From Tetrahymena elliotti 4EA (Eukaryota; Ciliophora; Oligohymenophorea; Hymenostomatida; Tetrahymenidae), in the NCBI GenBank assembly GCA_000231825.2, contig JH720318.1, positions 700,539-764,538 on the forward strand: 64,000 bases of DNA, given 5' to 3'. A program made the translations under genes and the position numbers. Below, piece after piece: positions 12,373 to 24,183 of this stretch. Positions within the stretch are counted from its first letter, which is position 1, and each line of letters opens with the position of its first letter. The notes below the pieces were generated by a model that worked only from the letters and a program-made list of their open reading frames with translations, did not search any database and was not told where the DNA came from.

Positions 12373-13461
12373 TAGAAAAAAATTTTATCAGTTTAGTTTT
12401 ATATATTATTAAATGTTAAATAATATGTCACCAACCTCCCTGCCCTCACATATAAATTAAGTATAATTAAAAAGAATTTTATTTTATTGGCAATTTAGTA
12501 ACAAATTATATATATTTATGTGGTATTTTACTGGTTTTAAATTTTTTAAATATAACCAAATTACATCATTTTAAAATAATAAAGCAATCACCTTTCAAAT
12601 TAAGAAAGGTCAAAATTATTTTACAAATTTGTTTTGATCCAATTCTAAATGATTTAGCAGATTTGACATTAATAAACAAATAGTCCTAATTTTATTTTTA
12701 ACTATTTTTAATGTAAATCTAAAAACTTTAACAAATAATTAAAAAACATGAGCAAATTAAAAAAATTAATTGAAAATCTTTGTTAATATTTGTTTTTAGT
12801 TATTGATAAATATATTGATTACTTAATTATCAAATAGATTCACTCAAAATTTTGTCATTCTTTTTCTTTCGTAATTAACAAATTTAATCATAAATCTTTA
12901 AATTAACAATCTATTTATTAGTTTTTACCCACTCATTACGGCAGTGGATAAAATAATACCTGAATTATTCTATTTGAGAAATCCATAAAATTTCTATGGT
13001 TAGGTAATTTCTTTTAAATATATCTATCTTAAAACAGTTGAAATTATACTCGTATAGAAGATTTTAAATAGGTTGTGAAGTATTTTATTTAAAATTGATG
13101 TAATTATTAGTATTAATGGTAATCTTATTATAAATGGTTTATTAAATCAAACAACCTAAAATCTATTTTCTTTTGTTATGTTTATTACTATAGATAATTT
13201 AATTTTGTAACTAAAATTTTCATAAATTAAATGATAAAACTTGACAAAAAAAACATGCAATACGAAAATAATTTTCATAAATTCAAAGAAAAAATTCAAC
13301 TTAATTAATCTTTTTAATTTTAAAATGAAAATATTACAATTTCTTTATTACAAGCAAGCATGTTTATTCCAAATATCAATGCAATTTTTATGAATAAGCA
13401 ATCTTAGGAGTTTATTTTATATATATTTATTTATTATTATGATTAAATACAAGAAAATTAA
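12373..13461. other. Intergenic spacer between convergent genes
   Basis: About 1.1 kb of A/T-rich sequence. A small GC-richer patch near 12930-12955 can form a 5-bp hairpin (CCACT/AGTGG). Nothing else is supportable. Confidence 0.55.
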
Positions 13462-16400
13462 TCAAGACTTTCTAATATGAGAATACTCACTGTTAGATTG
13501 TGATAAATTTTATTGCTTTTATTATTTTTAGTATTTAGGATTATAATTCGAAGTTATTCTTTATGCTGGTGAATTACCAGAGTTTAAAGAACCAAATTGT
13601 CTAAAAGGTTTACTATTTATTTGTACTCCATAAGTTAAAGAATATTAGGATTTTCTAGTTCTATTTTATGTTAAATTGGTTGATATTGTCTTTCTAGGCT
13701 CCATCAGATTATCATTTTGCATATTTGGAAGGTTGATCTATAGATATTCATTGTTTTAAACGAAATACATATTTCTTTAAGAGTTTTAGATAATTGGTTA
13801 AGAAGGAGGTTGCTTTATTGGTATGTTTGGCATTGCTTGTATTTCTTTAAATTTTAATCTTTATATGAGCTAAATTTAAGGGTAAATGAATGAAAAGTTA
13901 TTGTGTGGATAGTAAATTTTGTAATTTTTTAACTTGTCTAAATTCCATTCTTCTGCTTATCTGCTTAGTGCTGAAGTGTGTTGCTTATATAATACAGTAC
14001 TAGTTTCAATCTTCTTATTTGTTTGATTACTACTACTTTTATGATCAATATCTTTTATACTATTCTTATGCGAATTAAGGTCATACTAAAGATCTGAATC
14101 TCTGTCACAATTTTTCATTTAATCTAAAGACTATGCTAGGCTATTATACCTTTAGGCTTAATTTATCTATCTAAATACTGACTAGAATTTGAGTAGTAGA
14201 CTTTAGAACTGTTAAATCACATAATTTGATTGTTAAGCTGAGCTTTAATAATTGCTTTCTTTTGAACTCAAACTTTCCTGATATGGGGAAAGCTGTATAG
14301 AAGAGCTTGTGGGGTTATTATTACCTTTCATATTATTATCACTCTTCATTCTATTTTTAAAAAAAATTATTTTAATTACATACAAAATATAAAATAGATT
14401 TATACCCTAAAATTGATTCATCTGCAAATTTAAGATGCCTTTTATTTGATTTTTTAGAGTTTAATGTGTAGTCTCTAGTAAACTCTTTACATAATGAAGG
14501 GTCAAGAACGAGATCTTGAAGAATGGATTTTTCATTAGCTGACTATGCTTATTAATCAGGAGAGGAGTTTTATTTCTTACTCTTTCTTGATGCAAACGAT
14601 TTAGTCCTACTATATATTTATGGAGCTGTTTAGGTTGTTAACTTCTTATTCTATATTCTTTGTGGAGGTTAATGATCATAAATTAAATGCTAAGTCAAAT
14701 CTGGGATACTAACTCTAGCTTCTACTGATGCATTAGTATTAATATTATTTAGAGTAGCATTGTTACTCAACATATTTAAAGTAGTAGGGTTATTATTACT
14801 ATTTATATTATTAGAAGTATTGATATTTTAATTATTATTATTATTATTATTATTACTTGTAGATTCTTAAAGGAAGTATTCATAACCCTAAAATTATTAA
14901 TCTGTATAAACAGTATTGTAAGTCATTTCTTTTCTGTATTCCTTGTTTGATATTGGATCACCATTAAGCTAGCTTGATGAAGAATCTTTCCTTAATGATT
15001 TTACTTGCTTACTTAATTGGCTAGAGCTTTCGGTATAAGGATTATTTGCAGTATTTGGCGTATTTGATTCACCTCTCCCACTATTATTATTTCCAGAAGA
15101 CTACTTACTTTACTTCATGATCTATTGCTGCTATACCAATAGTTACTATGGCTATTATTATTGTTATTGAGTTTGCTATTGTTATTATTATTATAATTTT
15201 AAGCCTTCATCTTCATGATCTGAGAAATTTTTGAGAGTGTAATTATCATCTCTTAACTTATCCTAGTTTTCATTCAGCTATGAAGTATCTTCTTCTTCTG
15301 GAATAGTTTTGCTATTTCCAATATAATCTTCATCTTCATCAAATTCTTCCTCTTCTTCATAATTATCTTCATCAATTTCATAGATATTTAGCTATTCTAT
15401 TAAATCGTTTAATTTCTAATGACAAATACTATCATCCTTCAATTATTCTTACACTTTGACAGCTTTTTTGATAATAAAATACTAACTCTGTGAGTATTTC
15501 TTTCTTCTTTTGTAATTTTGATTTCGAATTTGCTCTGCACTATAAATATGACGATGAATAATTTTGACTTTATCAAATTAAGGATGTATTAGAGGACATT
15601 CATTAATTGTATGAGTAATTTTTCCACAAGAGTAGCAATTAACTCCCAAACAACTGATATCTTCATATAGTATGTAAGAGTCTTTAAGCATGCAAAACCT
15701 TTCAAGATCATCCTATTAATTTTTAACAACTTAAAAAAAAGATTCTCTCTTTATCTTGCCAACTTTAACATAATCCAATGCAATCATGCTAACCTATCTG
15801 ATTTATCCTATTTGTGTTTTTTATTTAAAGTATGATAATTAAGAATGAGAACACTTTTCATATTATTTAAAAAAGCCAAAAGATTTTGCAAATTCTAATT
15901 TAAAAATAACCTGTAAAAAAGCATATTTCACCAAAGACCTATCCCTTTTTTATTGTCTGAATATATTTTTAATTCTAAGAAGGGGTGAATTCGCCTTAGT
16001 AGACACCAACTTTATTTAAAAACAAGAAATATTTAAAATAATTAATTAGTGGCTAAAATCAATTTTACCTGATCCATCTACAATATAGTAAATAGAAAAA
16101 TCATCAGGGTTATTCTCTGAAAATATAACTTAATTAGGTAAGTAGTTGACTTCTTCAATATAAAATAAGAGAGAATCTAGGGTTTTCTAAGTAAATATTT
16201 TGCTGAATATATCAATTTTTTGTATTATTTTTAAATTGGATTATTCACTTATTTCTTTTCTTAACTCAATAGGGAGGCTTTCAAAAATTTGATTTTATTT
16301 ATCTTCAATTTCTTTTTTTTATCTTCTCTTTGACTCTAATTATATATGATAGAAAACTCTTGCTTGTAGATTTTTAGAGAGACACTTTTTTGCCATATAG

Positions 16401-18531
16401 CTTTTAAAATTAAATATAATTCTTATATTGTATTAAAGATAAAATTTTGTAATTTACTCGCTAATCATTTATATGCTCTATTGTGAATTTTCTTAATTGC
16501 TTGTTTTATTATATTTATCATATATAGATTTTATCCATAACAGCAAAAATGAGAAAAAAATATATCCCAATGACATTGAAAAGCATGAAATAATCAATTC
16601 TTTTGAAGTATTTGGCTTTTATGAACCATATAAAGTGAGTTAAGATATTCCCCAAAAGAGAGAATTCAAATATTAGACATGCCATGAGGAATTATATATC
16701 TATTGCTTTTAAATAAATTTGTACTTAATAAATTTTTAAAAGATGAATGTTTTAAGAAAATAATCTATTAATAAGATTAAAATATGCTTACCTAATCAAT
16801 CCAGTTTTCTACATCGTTATCCTGATGTAATCTATAGGCTGTGCCAAACCATACAAGAGAAAATAAATGAGCTAATGTAAAAATAACTAACATAATTTGA
16901 ACTAGATTATAAACTATTATAAAATACCCCTTGGTAATAAAATAGTTTTTAATGATACTTTAATGCTAAATAAAGCTAAATATTTTGAGGAAAATAAATA
17001 TTCTTAGAATGTAAAGATATGCAGAGAATTTGTGCAAGTCCGTTTAAGTGTCAATTATAAGCAAAATAATAGCAGAAAAGTCAATAAAGAATACACCTTT
17101 AATATAGTTAAAAGCCACAACTTATCTAGAATTGATAGGAATTATTTTTTTTTCATCTGTTTCTTAAACAGTATTAGTATTAAAATGGATAAATATATCA
17201 AAAACAAATATGCAAATGCAAATGATAGCTAGCCACTTATCCAAAAAATCATCTATAAAAGGCTCTCCTGTGGGAAACACCATAGATATAGTAGTACTAA
17301 AAATTAATAACAAAATTAGTAAAGATTATACCATTGAATTTAGTAATGAGAAAAAAGAATTTGGTTCTATCATTGAGAAATTAGGTAGTTTAGAAGAAAT
17401 TATTGTGTATACTTTGCCAAAAAATTAAAAAAATGGTGAATATTAATAAGATTTATGAGAACTATGAGTATTTGTAAGAGATAAGTCATTTATTATAGAA
17501 TAATGCCTGGATTTTAAATTAAAAGGCCTACGAAGCAAGACAGTTGATTCTTTTAGTTTAGTCAAAAATAAATTGACTAATCGATCTCTTTTTTGCTGCA
17601 ATATTTAAGGAAATCCATTTGAAGAGAGCTTTATCCTTTTCATCTTTGAAGAAGTGATACCTTCATCACCAAATTTATTAGAATCAGGAGTGAGTAATAT
17701 ATTATTTATTCCACTCTTCTCTATCTATAAGTTAGACATATTTTATTAGCCATCCATATTACTATGCTAGTTAGAATTTAAGTAATGTTATGAATTTCTA
17801 TTATTTCTATGATTCTAGGCAGAAGAAAAGCTTGTATTGTTTGCAGGGTTTCTATTTTGAAAGTTATTGTAATGCGAAAGACCTTAAGGTAAATTATTGT
17901 GGAGGAGACTTTGCAGTTGATATTTATTATTATCATCTCTGTCAAATTATGAACCAAACTTTGCAATTTAGCTTTACTAGTCGTTAGAAATAGCTTTTAC
18001 ACTATTATCGATTGAGTGATCATGCATTTCACTTAGCTTTTATTTTATTACAGACTATCTCTTTTGCTTATCTTCAATAATCTTTAAGTCTATACTCAAA
18101 TGGGCAGATGAGTTAACTCTCTTGGAATTGGAAGGATTAACTTCAAGCTTCAAAGAAATATCATTCTGAGAAGGGGTATTTTGCTACTAAGAGGGTGAAT
18201 AGACAGATTATATTTCACGCTAAGGTAGCTCCATTAAACTTTAATGTTCTCTCGGATCAAATAATTATTTTTTTCTTTGTTTAATTTTATCAGGAGATAT
18301 TTCCCCATCATTATTACTGATTTAAAAGCCTTCTTAAACATTAGCTAAAGTAAGTTAATTTGAATTATTATAATATTAATTTTCATCTAATTATTTTTGC
18401 TTTTGAAATGAAAGCTGTATATTTGACTCGTGAATCATCTCATTTCCAATATTTTGAATATAATTCTATTCTTCTTCATTATTTTAATGGTCATTTATAA
18501 ACTCTGTAGAGCTTACGTTTGAAGATTGCAT
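13462..18531 (-). CDS. Six-TM cyclic-nucleotide-binding cation channel with CCHC zinc knuckle (1567 aa)
   Basis: Exons (minus): 16792-18531, 16458-16699, 16069-16400, 15911-16009, 14406-15807, 13462-14350; 4704 nt, 1567 aa. The N-terminal 400 residues are hydrophilic and N/Q/S-rich. S1 starts near residue 403 (SLLILLLIFSTTISMVF). Then come S2 (AIICICIFVFDIFIHF), S3, a weakly charged S4 (YILRIFIFLKIF), S5 (LVIFTLAHLFSLVWF), a pore loop (YLNSLFWGISQLTLYGSQ) and S6. The C-linker (YMAKKCLSKNLQARVFYHIQ) leads into a CNBD with VIFSENNPDDFSIYYIVDG and FGEICFFTGQIR. At residue 862 a CCHC knuckle (CYSCGKITHTINEC) follows, then an acidic stretch and a long Q/N-rich tail. The family is that of EAG/CNG/HCN channels, here with a degenerate selectivity filter. 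Acts in plasma or ciliary membrane (inference). A paralogue lies at 24184-28350. Confidence 0.9.
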
Positions 18532-20580
18532 CTACTTCAAACCTTTAATGATATGAGTGTTCTTACTGCTCACTTTATAAATCTATGCAATAAATTTTTA
18601 AAATCCTGTACTCTCTTCAAATAAATTTGAATATCAGCCCTAAAATATAATCACTTGAACAATATTTTAAACACTTTAGAAATTATATCTACTAGTTAAT
18701 TCTAGAATAATTTTAGTGTTAAACCAGCTTATTAAAATTATAAAATAAAAGCTCTTTTTATCAAAGATTTTATAAAAGAAAGAAATATATAATTTTAGAT
18801 AATAATTTGATAGTTTCTTAATTTACTAAATTAATCAAAAAATAAAGAATGATATAATTACATAATTTTTTAGCTATAATTTATCATTTTTAGTAGAAAC
18901 ATTCATAAAATTATTTATAACCACTCATATTGTCAAGATCTCTTAATATTATTACTTTTCTAAAGAAAAGAAATTATTTAACTAAAATCCAATTTAATCT
19001 AAGGTTTACCTTTAACAAACGAATTTAACAAAATCCATTTCACTGCAATACTAATTAGTCACTACCTATCCAAATACAGAGTGAGCATTTTATTTAAAAT
19101 CTCTTTTAATTATTTGATTATTTTAATATCCAATTAAGATATATTTTAGTAAAGAATTAAATATTAAAATAATTTAAGAATAATTTTTACTATCTTATTT
19201 ATGAAATAAAAGAGTTTGTTGAAATTTATGAGATTAATTATTAGTTTATTTTCTTTTAAAGCAAACATTCACAAGAATCATTATTAAATAATTACTTTTA
19301 GTTTGAAGGTTGAAATAAAATTTAATAAATATTATTTTTTAATTAAAATAATTATTTTGGAAATAAATTAATTCAAAAATATTAAAAACTTAGTTTAAAG
19401 TTATATATTTTTTATTCAGTAAAAAATTAATTTTAGAATAAAGATCCTTCGAGAAATCATGAAGTCATTAATTTTTTATTAAACCTTACATAGAACAAAT
19501 TTTTAGATCATCTGAATATTTTTTTAATGATAATAGATAGTTAAAAACTGATATTTACAAACATGAATTAATTTTTGTAAGGATGAATATTTATTAATAA
19601 AAATATATGGAGTATCTAACGTTTTTAAAAAAAAACACAAGAAATCAAAAACATAAATTTGTTAGTAAATTTTGAATGATTTACAAAAATAAAAATTTGT
19701 AATATTTCGGATAAAATATCATTTGATGCAAACAATATTTCTTATGTAGGGTTATTTTAATCTAAATAATTAGAAAATATTTTAATATATTTTAAAATAA
19801 AAAATTTATTTCTCAAAGATCTCACCAAATGCCAAATGAAAGACAAATATTTTATTAATATTTTTTTTAATTATTTTATTTTCTCATTTGAAAAAAAAAA
19901 CATTTGAATTACATATTTCCATTTAAATATGTTGGATTGTACCTAAGGAAACTAAGGTTTTAGTCAATTTTTAGATTAATTTTTAAATAAATAAAAGTAA
20001 AAAATTTCTAGTTTGATTTTTTAAAAATATTGTATTATCAAAAATTATTTTCTGCTTTTGAATTAAGCTAAAAGATATTTATGATAAGATGATTACAATT
20101 TTATAAATTTTATTAAGTTTACATGTCTATTTACTAAATTTTTTAAATATTTTAGGTGATTTTCTAATCAAGTTTAGAATTAGAAATCTACAGCTTAATT
20201 ATTGATAATTTTATTATTTTTTTTATTTTTAACAAAATATAATTGGATTTATTAATGTTATATGATGGATAAAATTATTTTTTCACAAAAAATAAGACTT
20301 ATTTTTCGTTTTTAGTAGTTAGTAAAAAATTAATCTTGAAAGATTAGAGAGTTTTTTTTAGATTTTTATTTTTAGATAAAAATTTTCTTTGATTAAGCTA
20401 ATCGACGCATTTATTTTATTTGAATATAGTACTGCATATCTCTTTTTCTCAGAATTTAAGCGTTATCAAATTGTACTGGTATCGTAAGAAATTAATAATA
20501 TTTATTATTATCAAAAATAAAACTAAATTATAATTCTTTGAAACAAAGGAATGATTTCAAACACAAGCTTTGACCTCCAA
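18532..20580. other. Long AT-rich intergenic region
   Basis: About 2 kb between divergent genes (channel on minus, EF-hand protein on plus). No coding frame with convincing composition and no RNA. The last 200 bases before 20581 presumably carry the promoter of the apparently highly expressed EF-hand gene, but no motif can be defended. Confidence 0.55.
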
Positions 20581-22233
20581 ATGAACTAAGCTTAGGCATA
20601 AAATGCTTAGAGTTTCAAAAAGAGAATCTAAGGTACTGCTACAGGTATTGCTGCTATTGCCATAGTAACTTGTATTACTATTGCTTTGATCAACGCTGGC
20701 GCTACTACTACCAATAACAATACTGACTTGTAATTAGGTAACTCTTCTCAAAATCTTCGTGAAGAAATTATCATAGGCAATAAATAGTTCAAGTAATTCA
20801 TAACCTTCTCTAAGAAGGGTGCTTTCAATTTCGAAAATATCTCTGACAATATTTTGAGCCTCTTTTAATCTGACAAAGTGCAATTAGAGCGTGTTACTAA
20901 CCTCTTTGTCAAATATCTTTTTGACTTAATTGACTCCAACGATAACAATGTAGTTGATAAAAATGAATGGGATGCTTTCTTCTCAGCTCTGTTCCCCTTA
21001 GATAAGTAATTCTTTGCTGCATAGTTTGACTTAGTAAACAAAAAGGCTTCTTTCAAAATTGAAGATTTTAAGAAGTTTGTTTTCAACCAAGAATCTAAAA
21101 ACATGTAAAATCCTCCTTAATTAAAGACTAATCCTAAGGCTGTTTTGAATAACTTTGCTAAATTAGTTATTAAGGACAATAATAACTATAAGAAGACCTA
21201 TACCTTTATTTTCAATATCTATGATGTTAATGGTGATAAGGTTGTAACTAAAACTGAGTACATTAACCTTCTTGTTGCTTTAGGAGAGAAAAAAGAAATT
21301 GTTACTAAGGATGCTCAAAATCTTTTCTAATTTATTGAGCAAAACAAAATTGGAACAGCTGATTCTATTAAATTCTAAAGTTGGGCTGATTACGCTGAAA
21401 AAATTAAACCCCACCTCATTGATTTACTCAACAAAAATACCTCTTTCTTGTTGAAGGAATAACTCAGATCTGAATAATTCGTTGCTGTTTTGGGATAATC
21501 TTAAGATATCTATGATAATACTATGAACATGATTTAAGACTAACTCGATCTTGTTGCTTCAGGAAATAGTGCTTTATCTGATGAATAACATAAAATTTTA
21601 GATCACCTCTTGAACAATATCCTTAAGTACGAATTCGATATTGTTGACTCTAATGCTGACAAGGTTATGACTCGTTAAGAATATGTCCATTTCATAGACA
21701 CCATCTTCAAAAAGGCTTAAGATAGACAACATTTCTATAAGGAATTTGATGTTATTAACAAAGGCTAATAAGTTACTTATGATTAGTTTGTTAAATTTTC
21801 AAAAGAATAAATTGTTAAATCAAAAGACGAAGATAAAGATGACACTGATTTAGATTACGAACCCCATGAACCTTCCAAAAAAATCGGTAAGAGACTTGGT
21901 ATTTACTTGATTGAAAATGACAGAAATTACGAATTGACCTACAACTTTATCTTCAATTTGTTTGATCTTAATCAAGATAAGGTTGTTTCAGTCACTGAAG
22001 TTAATGGAATTTTCAAGGCTTTCATTCCTAATGCAGAATAATTAGAAAAAATTGAGCATTAAGTTGAATAGTTTTTCAATGGACTCAAGCAATTTGGAGT
22101 TGGTGATGGTCATTAAGTCAATTTAGACTAATGGACCTAATTAGCTAAGAAGATCAGACCTGAACTTCTCAAGCAAATTAAGAAAGCTGCCTTCTTCTTC
22201 TAAATTGTTGGCACCTTTGAATTGAAATATTGA
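20581..22233 (+). CDS. Membrane-anchored EF-hand calcium-binding protein (550 aa)
   Basis: Single exon, 550 aa. A short N-terminus with a basic patch (FKKRIQ) precedes one hydrophobic segment at about residues 20-38 (ATGIAAIAIVTCITIALIN), so it is probably a signal anchor. Four EF-hand loops follow: DSNDNNVVDKNEW (118), DVNGDKVVTKTEY (215), DSNADKVMTRQEY (356) and DLNQDKVVSVTEV (462), with acidic residues at the coordinating positions. Each sits in a repeated unit with a preceding helix (TYTFIFNIY, TYNFIFNLF). Codon use differs from its neighbours: many C-ending codons (GAC, AAC, ACC, CTC) plus AAG, typical of strongly expressed Tetrahymena genes. Likely a calcium sensor or buffer on a membrane; resembles ciliate calcium-binding proteins of the TCBP kind in general only. 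Confidence 0.9.
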
Positions 22234-22575
22234 TTGAAGAATCAATCAAATCACTTACAAATACTTCAAAATAAAGAAAGAAACTGATTTGCCTAATAAT
22301 CCAATCAATTTTTACTTGTTATTTTTTTTTCTAACAGTTTTCTTTGCATATCTTATTAATGTTTGTCTATTTTACAAAGGTATTTTCTAGTGTTCGAATT
22401 TTCTATTTAGATTTTTATAATTTTTTTTCTTCTATTTCTCCCTTCCTTTGACATTATCCTTCAATCTTAATTATAGAAGATTGATCAATCATTAATAAAT
22501 ATACAATTAATCAATAAAATATAAATTAATTACTTTGACTTTTTAATATTCAAATAAAAAATTAGTTGTTTAACA

Positions 22576-22711
22576 AAAATAGAACTACTTTGGTTGAGTT
22601 AAGCTAATAGTTATATTGTAACTCTATTAAAATAAAATCAAAATAAATACAAAATAGAACTATTTTGGTTGACTCAAACTAAATAGTTATATATGTGACT
22701 CTATCTAAAAT
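22576..22711. repeat. Direct repeat pair, about 58-bp units
   Basis: Two copies (about 22576-22633 and 22651-22711) both begin AAAATAGAACTA and share TTTTGGTTGA, AATAGTTATAT and GACTCTAT/AACTCTAT, with small indels. A diverged tandem duplication downstream of the EF-hand gene. Confidence 0.6.
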
Positions 22712-22981
22712 ATATTAAAATAAATTAATACCATCTTTTGGCTTTGGTTGCTTAAAGTTTTATTTCTAAAAATAAACTTTTGAGAATAAAAGCAAAGAGC
22801 ATTTGAAATGATTAAAATAAATTAAAAAAATTTTAAAATAATTTCTAAACATCGAAATTACAACAGTTTTTAATTTCTATTTTTTAAGATTTAATGAATG
22901 GGGAGATTGATTTGTTAAATGAAGAAAATATTTTATTTAAATCAAATATTAATTTATTAAATTCAAACCTTAATTTATTTT

Positions 22982-23455
22982 AGTATTGAAATGAACTAGA
23001 AGTATTTAATTTTAACTTATTTTTGACCAAATAAAAGAAAAACATTCCTAGATATTTATACTTTGGCTTGGTGTGTGTAATTTGAAGAAATTATGTGTAA
23101 CTCTACAGAATAATGTTGTTAGAAAACCATTCAATTAATAAATTAAAAATGAATCAGCTAAATTTTGTTAAATACTCAAATGAAATTTTATTACATTAAT
23201 TTCTACATTTATTTTAATATTTTGAGACCAATTAGAAGTATTTATTTTTGATTTTAGGTCTTGAGCTAATGACTTAAAAAAAATTATGGAGATTTATACT
23301 TTGATTTAGGGTAATTTGAAGAAATTTATTTAAATGAACTGAGTAACATAATAAAATAATGCTGCTTTTAAACCCCAAAATTTGTAAATTAAAAATTGAA
23401 TAAACTAAATTATTTATTTCAAAAATCTTCAATTTTCAAAAGAAATCTAATTACA
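22982..23455. repeat. Diverged direct duplication, about 235-bp unit
   Basis: Two copies starting near 22982 and 23218 share in order TAGAAGTATTTA, ATATTTATACTTTG / AGATTTATACTTTG, GGTAATTTGAAGAAATT-like, AATAATG(T/C)TG, AAATTAAAAATTGAAT-like and CTAAATT. Identity is moderate, so the duplication is old. No coding function. Confidence 0.5.
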
Positions 23456-24183
23456 GAAGACAACCTTGAAAAATATTACTATTAGTTAATTAAATTTAAA
23501 TAACTAAATTAATTAGTAGGTTATTGTAAAGGTAATTTTAAGGAAATTATAAGGATATAAAAAATTAATTTTATAAGGATTGTAATAATTTATTTTTCCT
23601 AATCTTGGAAGGTGTAAGCTATAAACCAAATAATTAGTAAAAATTTGTTAACTTTTTATTTAATCAATAATTTCAAAATTTACTGACTATATATTTCTTT
23701 ACATAATTTACATAATATTATGTTAAAATTAGTTAATGATTAAATTTATTGTGAGTTTTTATGTTTAACTCAATCTGATTTAAAAGAACTAACTAGATTT
23801 ACAAAATTATAAAAAATGATTTTTATTTGTAAATAGGTTTACAGAAATTTAATTAGATTTTGTTTGAATATATTTAAAAATAGCTTTTCTCAAACATTTA
23901 CATAATTTAAGAAAATCAGTATTTTATTAAAGAATCTATTTAGTACTTGAATAGTTTTTAATATAAATTTAACAGAAAATATTGAAAATTTTAGTCATAG
24001 ATTATATTTTTTTCGTTTTCTTATTCATAATACAATCATATTTCTAAATAATATAAATAATAATAATTAATCATTCATTTCATAAGTAAATAAGAAACCT
24101 AATTTTTAAAATTGAAGCGATCATCTACAATACTTAGCCTAGAGCATTTAAATTCTAAAAAATAACTAGAAAGCTATCCATAA

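Larger units (their letters stand above)
22234..24183. other. Intergenic region with degenerate direct repeats
   Basis: About 1.95 kb, A/T-rich, non-coding. It holds two separate families of diverged direct repeats, listed as individual entries. Confidence 0.6.

Noticed and set aside
12925..12955. Small hairpin CCACT/AGTGG
   Set aside because: Only 5 bp of stem with no other signal; too weak to call.
14820..14860. Simple trinucleotide repeat
   Set aside because: It encodes the poly-Asn/Gln tail of the channel gene and is not an independent element.
17778..17987. Overlapping open frames on both strands
   Set aside because: Both lie inside the first exon of the minus-strand channel, whose own frame is continuous and homologous to channels.
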